The notes below the pieces were generated by a model that ran no database searches, was not told the DNA's origin, and saw nothing but the letters and a program-made list of their open reading frames with translations. From an uncultured Roseovarius sp. (GTDB lineage: Bacteria; Pseudomonadota; Alphaproteobacteria; Rhodobacterales; Rhodobacteraceae), in the NCBI GenBank assembly GCA_951812895.1, contig OX638333.1:796366-860365 (forward strand): 64,000 nucleotides of DNA, given 5' to 3'. The stretch's first letter is position 1; the number at the start of each line of letters is the position of its first letter. The position numbers and the translations under genes are program-made. Shown here piece after piece: positions 34,926 through 43,987 of this stretch.

Positions 34926-35065
34926 AACTGCCTGAATGGCGGAATAGTGCGGGAAACGGACGCCGGTTAATTCTCTAGTCAAATATCGTATCTCCGTCAG
35001 GTCACAACAAACTGCTGCTAAGCTTGGTCAGTTCTATAACCATGAAGTGAGTATTATCACTCAAG

Positions 35066-35911
35066 CTAAGTGGCCAGGGAGGTGGAAACAGCAACTGCCG
35101 GAACCATCTGCTGTCCATTCTCATTTTCTGCATAAGTGGTCAAAAGCCGAAACAATTCATTTTGCGAAGTTATATTTAGTTTCTTGTACAACGAGCGCCG
35201 GTGAACCTTCACCGTATGTATTGAAATTCCAAGATTCAGGCCAATCGCCCGGCTGGAATGCCCCTGTACGATCAGGGCTGCAACCTCGGCCTCTCGTAGT
35301 GATATTTCATTTCCATGGTGCTTGGATACGGCGCAGAATCTGTGCTCCAGAGACAACGCATCCGTTGAAAATGACGGAGTTTGAGGCAGTAAGACAGATT
35401 TCAGCTTTGGTGCCAGCACCCGCGATAGCTGCTTGAACTTTGTGATTTCTCCCGACCTGTAACGCCGCTGTCCGGCATTGCGCCCTAAGGACAGGTGGAC
35501 CGAAGAATTGTCGTCTATTTTTGCGACGAACCCAATTTCATCCACCATTTTTGTTGATCCATAATAGTTGGAAAAATACTCGCTGGTCTCAAATCGATCC
35601 GGCGCAATATCCCGCAATGGGTAGGCCGCCCAATCGTTTGTGCTCATGGAAATTTGAAAAAAGGGATCTAGCAGGTAACCCAGCAAATCATAGCGCCGGT
35701 CAAAGATATTGCGAAGCTGGTCATCGGGGATCCAACGAAACAGCACTGTTGGTCCTGAATTGCGAAAAAACAGCATTGCTACAACACTTTGTGCTGAAAA
35801 AGTAGCGCTACAGTAGGGGACAACGGCCTGTTCGTAGGCTTCCACATTCGCTGAAATCGCAACCGCGCTCAGAAAATCATACTCCGCGTTGTCACTCTCA
35901 TTCTTTGCCAT
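35066..35911 (-). CDS. LuxR-type transcriptional regulator
   Basis: A 281-residue regulator. The N-terminal 190 residues are not a response-regulator receiver; they look like a PAS- or GAF-like sensor (RWIPDDQLRNIFDRRYDLLG, VHLSLGRNAGQRRY). The C-terminus holds a LuxR helix-turn-helix: ISLREAEVAALIVQGHSSRA, then IGLNLGISIHTVKVHRRSLY. It diverges from the HDAC-like gene; an 18-bp dyad between them (35948-35965) is the probable binding site. I place the start at 35911 (MAKNESDNAEYD); an open upstream frame covers the divergent gene and is a shadow. It probably controls the deacetylase-transporter cluster. Confidence 0.85.
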   Translation of the reverse strand: MAKNESDNAEYDFLSAVAISANVEAYEQAVVPYCSATFSAQSVVAMLFFRNSGPTVLFRWIPDDQLRNIFDRRYDLLGYLLDPFFQISMSTNDWAAYPLRDIAPDRFETSEYFSNYYGSTKMVDEIGFVAKIDDNSSVHLSLGRNAGQRRYRSGEITKFKQLSRVLAPKLKSVLLPQTPSFSTDALSLEHRFCAVSKHHGNEISLREAEVAALIVQGHSSRAIGLNLGISIHTVKVHRRSLYKKLNITSQNELFRLLTTYAENENGQQMVPAVAVSTSLAT

Positions 35912-35947
35912 ATCACTAATAACATAAATCGGGTTATTGAGAAAACG

Positions 35948-35965
35948 ATACCACGCTGGTGGTAT
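35948..35965. promoter_or_regulatory. Candidate LuxR-family operator, 18-bp dyad
   Basis: ATACCAC-GCTG-GTGGTAT is a perfect 7-bp inverted repeat with a 4-base centre in the 98-bp divergent region between the LuxR gene and the HDAC-like gene. Size and position suit a LuxR-type dimer. The 10-mer GGTGGTATTG that includes its right arm also occurs at 50510-50519. Confidence 0.55.
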
Positions 35966-36009
35966 TGTCAAGGTTTTCCAAAAATCGAACACTCGCTCTC
36001 GGAGGGGCC

Positions 36010-37125
36010 ATGATTCACAAAAACTCGACTTGCAAGAGAACAACAGGACTTGTCGCATCGGAACTTTACTTCTGGCATGACACGATGAATTGGTGCGGTT
36101 TCTTCGAACCGACGATGACATTGCAGCCGGGCGAACATTTTGAAAATCCTGAAACCAAGCGCAGGATGCAGAACCTGCTACAGGCAATGGGGTTATGGGA
36201 TCACCTGCAATTGATGGCCCCCGACGCAGCAAGTAATGACGTGATTGGCTTTGTTCATCCTCAATCGCATATCGACCATCTGACTGCGGTTTGCGCAAGT
36301 GGTGGTGGAGACACCGGTGCGCTGACCCCGGCAGGGCCCGCCAGCCTAGATATCGCGCGAATGGCGGTGGGTGGTGTGATTGTGGCGGTTGATGCTGTTA
36401 TGGCCGGGGATGTGGACAACGCTTATGTTTTGTGTCGCCCGCCGGGGCACCATGCATTGCCGGAGCTTGCCATGGGGTTTTGCCTTTTTGCCAACGCGGC
36501 CATTGGTATCAGACATGCACAGAAACAACATGGTGTCACTCGCGTGGCTACGGTGGATTGGGATGTGCATCACGGTAACGGAACCGAGGCGATATTTCTG
36601 GATGATCCATCGGTTCTGACGATTTCACTACATCAGACCAACCTGTTCCCGCCAGACTCAGGCGGGACCGACGTGAAAGGTGCGGGCAATTCAAACCTAA
36701 ATATTCCTCTCCCGCCGGGGTCAGGTTCGGGCGCGTATCGGGAAGCGTTTGAACGAGTTGTCATCCCCGCTCTTGAAAACTTTGAGCCTGAGCTGATCGT
36801 TATACCCTGCGGTTTTGACGCGTCGGCACTGGATCCGCTTGGCATTCAGATGCTGGCATCTGAGGATTTCAGGTGGATGACACGGCAAGTCATGGCTGTT
36901 GCTGACAAACACTGTTCGGGCCGTATCGTAGCGACGCACGAGGGCGGGTATTCCGCAACCTATGTTCCGTATTGCGGACTAGCGGTTGTTGAAGAGCTTT
37001 CCGGGGCGTCCAACCAATTTGAAGACCCGTTTCAGGACTTTGTCGAAAACTATGGCGGCCAGGCATTGAGCAACGATCAGGCCGCTGCGATCGAGCAAGC
37101 GCACAAAGCGTATTTTCCAAGATAA
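36010..37125 (+). CDS. Class II histone deacetylase-like amidohydrolase
   Basis: A 371-residue zinc deacetylase of the class II HDAC / acetylpolyamine amidohydrolase superfamily. It starts with LVASELYFWHDTMNWCG, as HdaH-type proteins do. The charge-relay histidines are in RPPGHHA (H147, H148). Zinc ligands are D185 and H187 in VDWDVHHGNGT and D270 in CGFDASALD; the transition-state Tyr is Y314 in EGGYS. Bacterial members remove acetyl or longer acyl groups from polyamines or small amides. GGAGGGG upstream fixes the ATG. It heads a six-gene transporter-amidohydrolase operon. Confidence 0.9.
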   Translation: MIHKNSTCKRTTGLVASELYFWHDTMNWCGFFEPTMTLQPGEHFENPETKRRMQNLLQAMGLWDHLQLMAPDAASNDVIGFVHPQSHIDHLTAVCASGGGDTGALTPAGPASLDIARMAVGGVIVAVDAVMAGDVDNAYVLCRPPGHHALPELAMGFCLFANAAIGIRHAQKQHGVTRVATVDWDVHHGNGTEAIFLDDPSVLTISLHQTNLFPPDSGGTDVKGAGNSNLNIPLPPGSGSGAYREAFERVVIPALENFEPELIVIPCGFDASALDPLGIQMLASEDFRWMTRQVMAVADKHCSGRIVATHEGGYSATYVPYCGLAVVEELSGASNQFEDPFQDFVENYGGQALSNDQAAAIEQAHKAYFPR

Positions 37126-37144
37126 CAAATCCAGGGAGGATGGA

Positions 37145-38464
37145 ATGAGTAATCATTCGAAAAATAGTCAAACACGGCGCGGTTTTCTAAAAGGTGCTGG
37201 CGTCACTGCCGGATCCGCCGCGATGTTATCCGGTCTCAACCAAAGTGCCCAGGCGCAATCATCGGATCCGGTCGTGATCGGATGCCCGGCACCGCTGACC
37301 GGCATTGTCGCCGCTGACGGGATCGAGTTTCAACGCGGTCTGGAAATGGCGCGCGATGAGATCAACGAGATGGGGGGCATTCTGGGCCGCCCGATTGAGG
37401 TTGTCACGGTCGATACGGAAAGCAAGGGTGATGATGTGGTCATACAGGCCGCACAACGCCTGATCGACAAGGATAACGCCAGTGCGATCATCACGGGCTA
37501 CAACCTTGAGACGGGCACGGCTTTGCATGATGTGGTCGCGGATGCAGGAGTGATTGCGATGCACTCGAACACTGTCGCCGTTCATGACGAATTGGTAAAA
37601 TCCGATCCGGACAGGTTTTGGGGCACGATCCAGTATGATCCGCCTGAAACAATGTATGGCGAAGGCTTTCTCAAATTCATCAAAGATCTTGAAGATAACG
37701 GTGAATTCAAGCGCCCGAACAACAAGATTGCGATTGTGACCGGGCCAGGCACCTATTCCATCAATATTGCCAATGCGATGAACGACGGGGCCGCTGCCTT
37801 CGGCTACGAAGTGTCGCTCTTTGAGACGGTGAAAGTACCGGTCACTGATTGGGGGCCTACGCTGGCCAAACTACGGGCTGACCCGCCTGCGATCATCGCG
37901 ATTACGCATTTCTACACGCAAGATCAGGCGCAGTTCATGAATCAATTCATGACAGATCCGACCGACAGTCTTGTCTATCTGCAATATGGTGCGTCTCTGG
38001 CGGCGTTCCGCGACATTGCTGGCGATAATTCAGTCGGTTCGATCTACGCCACCGTTATCGGTGCGTTGCAAGATGAGATTGGCACCGGTTTTGCGGATGC
38101 CTACAAGGGTCGTTTCGGCGACAATGCCTCTCCCAATGGTGGCGGTCAGACATATCAGGCGCTTCATGCCTATGCTCTGGCCGCTGCTTTGGCAGGGGGG
38201 GCCGGTGCGCCTTATGAAGAAGATCAGAATCGCGTGGTCGCAGATCGGCTGAAATCGCTGATCTACCGCGGCCCGATGGGAACCATGCGAATCCGGCCCG
38301 ACACATTGTCGGCCTACAGCTATCCGACGGAAACCAACGATCCATCGCTGGGTATGCCGCATATCTTCAGTCAGGTTCACGACAAGGCAAAAGACGGTGT
38401 TCTCATCGCGCCGTCGCCCTATGAGCGTAGCAATTTCCAACTGCCGCCCTGGATGAAGAGCTGA
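37145..38464 (+). CDS. ABC transporter substrate-binding protein (urea/amide/branched-chain type, Tat-exported)
   Basis: A 439-residue periplasmic binding protein of the type I fold group (LivJ/UrtA/AmiC). The N-terminus has a twin-arginine motif (QTRRGFLKGAG) and an ALA-type cleavage at QSAQAQ. Domain signatures include VIGCPAPLTGIVAADGIEF, GLEMARDEINEMGGILGRPI, and AAQRLIDKDNASAIITGYN. The closest functional groups are the short-chain amide and urea binders. It stands 19 bases after the deacetylase and precedes both ATPases. Tat export means it is folded in the cytoplasm. Confidence 0.88.
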   Translation: MSNHSKNSQTRRGFLKGAGVTAGSAAMLSGLNQSAQAQSSDPVVIGCPAPLTGIVAADGIEFQRGLEMARDEINEMGGILGRPIEVVTVDTESKGDDVVIQAAQRLIDKDNASAIITGYNLETGTALHDVVADAGVIAMHSNTVAVHDELVKSDPDRFWGTIQYDPPETMYGEGFLKFIKDLEDNGEFKRPNNKIAIVTGPGTYSINIANAMNDGAAAFGYEVSLFETVKVPVTDWGPTLAKLRADPPAIIAITHFYTQDQAQFMNQFMTDPTDSLVYLQYGASLAAFRDIAGDNSVGSIYATVIGALQDEIGTGFADAYKGRFGDNASPNGGGQTYQALHAYALAAALAGGAGAPYEEDQNRVVADRLKSLIYRGPMGTMRIRPDTLSAYSYPTETNDPSLGMPHIFSQVHDKAKDGVLIAPSPYERSNFQLPPWMKS

Positions 38465-38471
38465 GGGTCTG

Positions 38472-39239
38472 GTGGTTACTGACACCACTACAATTCTGGA
38501 GTGCCGGGGTGTTGTGAAACGCTTCGGCGCGCTGGCCGCCGTGGATGGCGTTGATTTCACTGTCCAGCGCGGTGAAGTTGTTGGTGTTGGCGGCCCGAAC
38601 GGGGCCGGCAAGACCACTTTTTTTGATCTGATAAGCGGGCTGACCCCAACCACCGAAGGGGCCATCAAGCTTCTTGGCGAAGACATTACCGGCACCGCTC
38701 CGCACAAGTTATGCCATTTGGGGATGGCACGGACATTCCAGTTAAATTCTGGGTTTGATCATATGAGCGTTTTCGAGAACGTGCTGGTAGCCCGCGCATT
38801 TGGCCGCCGCAGTTCTGGTGGCTTGGTTCTGACCAAGCGGCAGGACAAGGAAATGGCAAGGGCATTGCTGTCCGAGATCGGGCTGGACGACATTGCCGCC
38901 GAAAAAGTCGCGGGGATCCCGATCCTTGCCCGCAAGAAACTGATGGTCGCGACAGCCTTGATGAACGAGCCTGAAATTTTGTTGTTGGATGAACCTGTTG
39001 GTGGACTGACCCCACCGGAGATCGACGAATTCATCGATCTCATGCTCTCATTGAAGTCTCGTGGCATGACCCTTGTTTTTATCGAACACGTGATGCGGTT
39101 CCTGACCACTGTGGCCGATCGGGCCGTGATGATGCATCAGGGCAAAGTTATCTACGATGGCGCGCCAGACGGACTGGCATCGGACAAAACCGTGTCCGAG
39201 GTGTACCTGGGAAGTTCCGGTTTGGGAGATGCAGCGTGA
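38472..39239 (+). CDS. Branched-chain-type ABC transporter ATPase (LivG/UrtD-like)
   Basis: A 255-residue ATPase. Walker A is GPNGAGKTTFF near 42-52, Walker B is LLLDEPVGGLTPPE, and the switch His is in FIEHVMRFL. ARTFQLNSGFDHMSVFENVLVA after Walker A is typical of LivG. The signature region (GIPILARKKLMVATALMNEP) lacks a textbook LSGGQ. Start is GTG with a weak ribosome site. It follows the binding-protein gene after 7 bases and overlaps the second ATPase by 4. Confidence 0.9.
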   Translation: MVTDTTTILECRGVVKRFGALAAVDGVDFTVQRGEVVGVGGPNGAGKTTFFDLISGLTPTTEGAIKLLGEDITGTAPHKLCHLGMARTFQLNSGFDHMSVFENVLVARAFGRRSSGGLVLTKRQDKEMARALLSEIGLDDIAAEKVAGIPILARKKLMVATALMNEPEILLLDEPVGGLTPPEIDEFIDLMLSLKSRGMTLVFIEHVMRFLTTVADRAVMMHQGKVIYDGAPDGLASDKTVSEVYLGSSGLGDAA

Positions 39240-39952
39240 GCGCTGTTCTGTCTTGTAGCGGTCTGGTTTCGGGCTATCTGAACCGGCCTGTGTTGCATGG
39301 CGTGTCGCTCGACATCCCGCAGCAAGGTGTTATGGCCCTGATCGGCCCAAACGGGCACGGCAAAACCACGCTACTACGTACGCTGTCGGGATTTTTGACG
39401 CTGCGTGATGGGCACATGTCCCTCAACGGGACTGACATGAACCGCGCGTCGGTACACGCCCGTGTCGAGTCTGGTCTGATCCATGTGCCACAAGGCGATC
39501 AGTTGTTCACCGAAATGACCGTCGAAGAAAACCTGTTGATGGGTGCCTACCTGTGCGTCGACGGGGCCGAGGTTTCAAACCGACTGAACGAGGTGTTCGC
39601 CTTGTTCCCCAAACTTAAAGACCGTCGCAACCAGATGGCTTCGGGATTGTCAGGAGGTGAGCGCAGGATGGTCGGGATCGGGCGCGGCCTGATGGCAGAC
39701 GCCAAGCTTTTGATGCTGGACGAGCCTTCGTTAGGGTTGGCCCCTTTGGTAATCGAACAGATCTACGAGGCTTTGGGCCACCTTCGGCAAAGCGGGATGG
39801 CGTTTTTGGTGGTCGAAGAAAACCCAAGCCGCCTGCTCAGCTTTGCTGACAGTCTGTGCCTGATGGATGCCGGTCACATCGTCTGGCGCGGCACTGCGGA
39901 AGAGGCGAAAAGCTCCGGCGATATCCTCAAGACCTATCTGGGAGGGCAGTAA
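39236..39952 (+). CDS. Branched-chain-type ABC transporter ATPase (LivF/UrtE-like)
   Basis: A 238-residue ATPase of the LivF group. Walker A is GPNGHGKTTLLRTL (Gly-His-Gly, a LivF trait), the signature is ASGLSGGERRMVGIGR, Walker B is LLMLDEPSLGLAPLVIEQI, and the switch region is VVEENPSRLLSFAD. It pairs with the LivG-type ATPase to drive the two permeases that follow. GTG start overlapping the previous stop by 4 bases. Confidence 0.92.
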   Translation: MSAVLSCSGLVSGYLNRPVLHGVSLDIPQQGVMALIGPNGHGKTTLLRTLSGFLTLRDGHMSLNGTDMNRASVHARVESGLIHVPQGDQLFTEMTVEENLLMGAYLCVDGAEVSNRLNEVFALFPKLKDRRNQMASGLSGGERRMVGIGRGLMADAKLLMLDEPSLGLAPLVIEQIYEALGHLRQSGMAFLVVEENPSRLLSFADSLCLMDAGHIVWRGTAEEAKSSGDILKTYLGGQ

Positions 39953-39955
39953 GAA

Positions 39956-40834
39956 ATGGATGTAGCTATCCAGATAGTAATTACCGGGCTGACGCTGGGA
40001 TCAATGTATGCGCTGGCTTCGGTGGGGTTGTCGCTGATTTACGGAACGTTGGGCATGTTCAATATGGCTCACGGCTTGTTCATGACGCTGGGGGCATACG
40101 TGGCCTATTCGGTCGCGGTGGCGTTTGGCATTCCATTGGTTCTTGGCATTGTCGTCGCTATGGCAGCCGGAGCGCTGATCGGCATTGTCACCCATCTTGT
40201 CATGGTCCGGTTCATGTTGGGGACCGCCGATTTCGGCACCAATGTTCTGGTTGCCACCGCTGGCCTGGGCATTTTGATCGAGGATCTGCTGCTGAAGGTT
40301 TATGGCGGCTATCCTTATCCGCAACCTCTGGCCGTCGAAGGATTCACGCGGATCGGAAGGGTTACTGTGACCTATCAGGCGGTGATCATCTTTGCGGTTG
40401 CACTGATCCTGATCCTGGGCGTGGCGTGGTTGTTGCTGAAAACCCGGTTTGGTCGGGCGATCCGTGCCACAGCCCTGAACCGCGAGGCCGCGATGCTGAT
40501 GGGGGTGAAGGCCGATACCGTATTTCTGCAGGTCATGGCGCTTGCAGGCATGCTGGCAGGGGTGGCGGGGCTGATGATTTCAACGCAGGCCACCCTGTCG
40601 CCACAGATGGGAGGTGATCCGCTGCTCAAGGCGTTCGTCATCTGCGTTGTGGCGGGATTGGGCAATGTCTGGGGGGCCGGTCTGTGTGCCTTTGGTCTGG
40701 CACTGCTGGAAGCCGCAATAGGGTTCTACATCGGCGTCCGATTTGGATTCCCTGCCATGTTGATTCTGGTGATCCTCGTGCTGATTTGGCGCCCTCAGGG
40801 GCTGTTTGGCAGCGAAAAGGTGGTGCGCCTGTGA
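39956..40834 (+). CDS. Branched-chain-type ABC permease (LivH-like)
   Basis: A 292-residue integral membrane permease. It has eight or nine transmembrane helices starting at TGLTLGSMYALASVGLSLIY, with the LivH signature GVAGLMISTQATLSPQMGGD and ATPase-contact motif ALNREAAMLMGVKAD. It supplies half of the membrane channel. Its GTG-starting partner overlaps it by 4 bases. Confidence 0.92.
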   Translation: MDVAIQIVITGLTLGSMYALASVGLSLIYGTLGMFNMAHGLFMTLGAYVAYSVAVAFGIPLVLGIVVAMAAGALIGIVTHLVMVRFMLGTADFGTNVLVATAGLGILIEDLLLKVYGGYPYPQPLAVEGFTRIGRVTVTYQAVIIFAVALILILGVAWLLLKTRFGRAIRATALNREAAMLMGVKADTVFLQVMALAGMLAGVAGLMISTQATLSPQMGGDPLLKAFVICVVAGLGNVWGAGLCAFGLALLEAAIGFYIGVRFGFPAMLILVILVLIWRPQGLFGSEKVVRL

Positions 40835-41847
40835 CCCAACTGGATGATCTGACACGCCACCTTCTGATTGGTGTACTGGTGATCGCAACCTTTGCTGTCT
40901 TGCCTGTATTCATCACTCAGCGATATTTGCTGGGCGAGGTGATCGTCTTTTTCATCTGGGCGATGGTGGCGATGAACTGGAACCTGTTGATGGGCCATGC
41001 AGGCGTGTTTTCGTTGGCTCAGATGCTGTTCTTTGCTGTCGGAGCCTACGGAATGGCCATGGGGGTCACATTCACCAGCATGTCCGTTTGGGTGGCAATT
41101 CCGGTTGCAGCGGTTTCCTCGGCCATACTTGCCTTGATCATCGGTGTGGCGTGCCTGCGCCTGACGGGGGCGTATGTGGCGCTTTTGACCTATGCCATCG
41201 CCGAGATGATCCACGTGCTGATCATCACAGATACCGAATGCTTCACACTGGTGCGCAACAACTGCCAGCAGCTTTTTGGTGGCTCCACCGGGTTTTCCCG
41301 CTTCGACGACTTCGGGTTTCGGCCTGTGTTGAAAAAGCATTGGGTCTTGGGAAATTATTATACCGTCCTTGCTGCGTTTGGTCTGACGATCTTTGGCGTG
41401 ATCGTTATCATTCACGGTCGCCTTGGCCTTGCCTTTCGCGCGATCCGCGACAATGTCGGCTATGCCAGCAGCCGCGGTATTGACCGCAAGAAATATCAGG
41501 TTGTGGCTTTTGCATTATCGGCCTTGCTGACAGGTCTGGCTGGCGGGGTCTATGCCGCACATTACCGGTTTGCCGGTCCCAGCCTGTTTGAGTTTTCCAC
41601 CCTGATGTTCATCCTCGCCATGGTGGTCGTTGGTGGGCTTGGGTCCACCTGGGGGCCGCTTATCGGCACAGGCATCATGATGATCGTGGTTGAATTTTCC
41701 AAAGAAATGGGAGACGCCCGCAATTTGGTTCTGGGTCTCGCCTTGATCATCTTTGTTGTCGTCATGCCCAAAGGGTTGGTTCATCTGGCAAGTAACGCTT
41801 GGCGAAAAGTAAGCCATGACCGGCAGGAGACGAAAGCTGACTCATGA
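40831..41847 (+). CDS. Branched-chain-type ABC permease (LivM-like)
   Basis: A 338-residue permease with eight or more transmembrane helices. MNWNLLMGHAGVFSLAQMLF is the LivM hallmark, and AIRDNVGYASSRGIDRKKYQ is the ATPase-coupling helix. An internal loop (TDTECFTLVRNNCQQLFGGS) is longer than in LivM proper and contains two Cys. I use the GTG at 40831 that overlaps the previous stop; the frame open to 40684 is a shadow. It completes the transporter and overlaps the amidohydrolase by 4 bases. Confidence 0.9.
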   Translation: MTQLDDLTRHLLIGVLVIATFAVLPVFITQRYLLGEVIVFFIWAMVAMNWNLLMGHAGVFSLAQMLFFAVGAYGMAMGVTFTSMSVWVAIPVAAVSSAILALIIGVACLRLTGAYVALLTYAIAEMIHVLIITDTECFTLVRNNCQQLFGGSTGFSRFDDFGFRPVLKKHWVLGNYYTVLAAFGLTIFGVIVIIHGRLGLAFRAIRDNVGYASSRGIDRKKYQVVAFALSALLTGLAGGVYAAHYRFAGPSLFEFSTLMFILAMVVVGGLGSTWGPLIGTGIMMIVVEFSKEMGDARNLVLGLALIIFVVVMPKGLVHLASNAWRKVSHDRQETKADS

Positions 41848-43520
41848 CCACCGCCGAAACTATCATCCTGAACGGGCGGGTTTTGACCATGGTGCCAGAG
41901 GTGCCACGGGCGTCGGCCCTGGCGATAGCGAATGGAAAGATCCTGGCGATTGGCTCGGATGCCGACATCCGCGTGCTTGCCACTCCCCAGACCCGCGTGA
42001 TTGACGCAGGCGGGCGCAGCGTTTTGCCGGGATTTATCGACAGCCATGTCCACCTGTTTCAAGGCTCGGCCGAATTGGATTTCCTGCCAGTCGGTGGGCT
42101 AACGCAGCTTGAGCAGGTGCGCCCGAAAGCGCTGGACTTTGCCAATGTCCGCCCGGACGAACCTTTGATTCAAGGGGTCGGCGCATTTTACGACCTGTTT
42201 TCCTCGGCCTCCCAAGCGCCCCGGCTGATGCTGGACGATATCATCTCGGACCGCCCCTTTGCCCTGTTGGCCGCCGATCTGCACACTGTCTGGGCCAATA
42301 CCGCCGCTTTGAAACAAGCCGGAATGCTTTATGGGGCGGACATGCCTGAGGGCAGTACCGTTGTTATGGGCGATGATGGCTTTGCCACGGGCACGTTGCA
42401 TGAAACCGGCGCTTTTGGACCGGTTCTGGCATTGTCGAGGACCGGCGGCAGGGATATGCTGGGCTATGTCACTGGGGACGATCCCGACCCACCCGCAACA
42501 CTGGCCGAGCGCGAGGCCGACAAGGCGATGTTGCTGAAAGGTCTTGATCACGTTGCCGCGCATGGAATCACCACGCTCCATAACATGGATGGAAATTTCT
42601 ATCAGCTCGAACTCCTTAGTGAACTTGAAGCCGACGGCCGCCTGAAAGCACGGGTACAGGTTCCTTTCCATCTCAAGAATTTCGACCCGATCGAGCGACT
42701 TGAAGAAGCCGCAGAAATGCACCGCCATTATCAAGGCGATATGGTCTGGTCTGGCCGGGTCAAGATGTTCATGGACGGCGTTCTGGAAAGCAGAACCGGT
42801 TTGAAAACCCGCGCCTATCCGGACGATCCTGACAATCATGGCGAGGCTGTATTTGAGCCATCCCATTTCAACGAAGCTTGCCGCCAGATTGATGCTATGG
42901 GCCTGCAGATAAGCGTCCATGCCGTGGGGGACATGGCCGTACAACGTGTGCTGGATGGTTACGAATATGCCCAAACGGTCAATGGCAAACGTGATGCGCG
43001 CCACCGTGTGGAGCATATTGAATTGATCACTGAAGCAGACATAACACGGATGAAACAGCTTGATGCGGTCGCATCTATGCAGCCCCGACACGCCGCCTTT
43101 GCCGGTTTTTTTGAACCGCCTGAACCCGACACTGTGTTCTTTGTTGATGAATGTGCCCGTGCTTATCCATGGGAAACACTTCGACGGGCAGCAATCCCTC
43201 TGGCCTTTTCCACTGACTGGCCGGTGGTTCCAATTGATGTGCTGGCGAACATTCAATGCGCCGTTACTCCGCGCGATCTAGGCGAGGGCTGGCTTGACCA
43301 AAGCCAATCGCTGTCGAATGGGCTGAGGGCCTATACCGCCACAAATGCCTGGATGGCATTCAAAGAGAACCACACCGGAAGTTTGAGGGCAGGATTGGCA
43401 GCAGATGTTGTCATCCTTGATGGCGACATAGAGCAATCTGCGCCGCACTCCCTTGTGGCTGTTTCAATAGCCATGACGTTCTGCGCAGGAGAGGTAACAT
43501 CTGAACTACGTAGCCTTTGA
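41844..43520 (+). CDS. YtcJ-type metal-dependent amidohydrolase
   Basis: A 558-residue amidohydrolase-fold enzyme. The N-terminal beta sandwich leads to GFIDSHVHLFQGS (HxH metal ligands). The TIM barrel contains HGITTLHNMDGNFYQ, MFMDGVLESRTG, ISVHAVGDMAVQRVLDGYEY, HRVEHIELITEADI and FSTDWPVVP with the catalytic Asp. The C-terminal end (NHTGSLRAGLAADVVILDGD) closes the sandwich. YtcJ-like enzymes hydrolyse amide, formamide or cyclic amide bonds. It overlaps the permease gene, so it is the last gene of the transport operon and probably processes the imported substrate or the deacetylase product. Confidence 0.88.
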   Translation: MTTAETIILNGRVLTMVPEVPRASALAIANGKILAIGSDADIRVLATPQTRVIDAGGRSVLPGFIDSHVHLFQGSAELDFLPVGGLTQLEQVRPKALDFANVRPDEPLIQGVGAFYDLFSSASQAPRLMLDDIISDRPFALLAADLHTVWANTAALKQAGMLYGADMPEGSTVVMGDDGFATGTLHETGAFGPVLALSRTGGRDMLGYVTGDDPDPPATLAEREADKAMLLKGLDHVAAHGITTLHNMDGNFYQLELLSELEADGRLKARVQVPFHLKNFDPIERLEEAAEMHRHYQGDMVWSGRVKMFMDGVLESRTGLKTRAYPDDPDNHGEAVFEPSHFNEACRQIDAMGLQISVHAVGDMAVQRVLDGYEYAQTVNGKRDARHRVEHIELITEADITRMKQLDAVASMQPRHAAFAGFFEPPEPDTVFFVDECARAYPWETLRRAAIPLAFSTDWPVVPIDVLANIQCAVTPRDLGEGWLDQSQSLSNGLRAYTATNAWMAFKENHTGSLRAGLAADVVILDGDIEQSAPHSLVAVSIAMTFCAGEVTSELRSL

Positions 43521-43579
43521 AGAAACTGACGGAAATGCGGATATCCAATGGTCATTTTTTTCAAAAAGCAGTCGTTGGC

Positions 43580-43805
43580 ACAGTTGCAGCGAAAGTCTGA
43601 AAAGTCCCGCGTTGCAGTCCTTGTATCGAATAAAATGTTGCACGATGCATGAATGTCCGGTTTGGCTACATCAGTTGGTCGAATTTCTGGTGTCTCGAAT
43701 GTCGGGTAAGGGCCGTCCACGATGGTGGTCTCGGTTTCCTGCAATGCAGATACTGCACCTGCTCCGATGACCGGTGAGAGCCCATATTGACCAATGCTGC
43801 GAAAC
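43580..43805 (+). repeat. Intergenic repeat family, copy B (in the 467-bp gap)
   Basis: The gap 43521-43987 between the amidohydrolase and RidA genes (tail to tail) has no gene. It holds TTGCAGCGAAAG (43584), AGTCCCGC (43603), GTTGCACGATGCATGAATGT with CCGG (43638-43661), GGGCCGTCC (43710), and CTGCTCCGATGACCGGTGAG with AGCCCA (43759-43784), then CCAATGCTGCGAAAC. The block order equals copies A and C. Confidence 0.65.
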
Positions 43806-43987
43806 GTATGAATGATCACGAACTGCACGAGACAGACATTGACCGTGGCAAAGGTGGTTCGTTTCTGCAATTGATCAGCCGAGCTCGTGCGGCAAATCGG
43901 ATATTGCATTTCAGCCATTCTCGCAATCAACTACATACCCACTGAGAACCGCAAAGTGAGTTACATCTCTAATCTGTGAGATTTGCT

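Larger units (their letters stand above)
33834..35065. other. 1.2-kb decayed non-coding stretch
   Basis: No convincing gene on either strand. Short frames exist (34096-34368, 34334-34675, 34390-34641), but none resembles a family, and codon usage is unlike the neighbours. The stretch has an internal 46-bp imperfect direct repeat (34511-34556 and 34686-34731) and a copy of the intergenic repeat family (34686-34925). Codon-free decay plus repeats is typical of an old insertion site. Confidence 0.6.

Noticed and set aside
43331-43930. 199-codon minus-strand frame across repeat copy B
   Set aside because: It overlaps the amidohydrolase 3' end and the degenerate repeat and has no domain.
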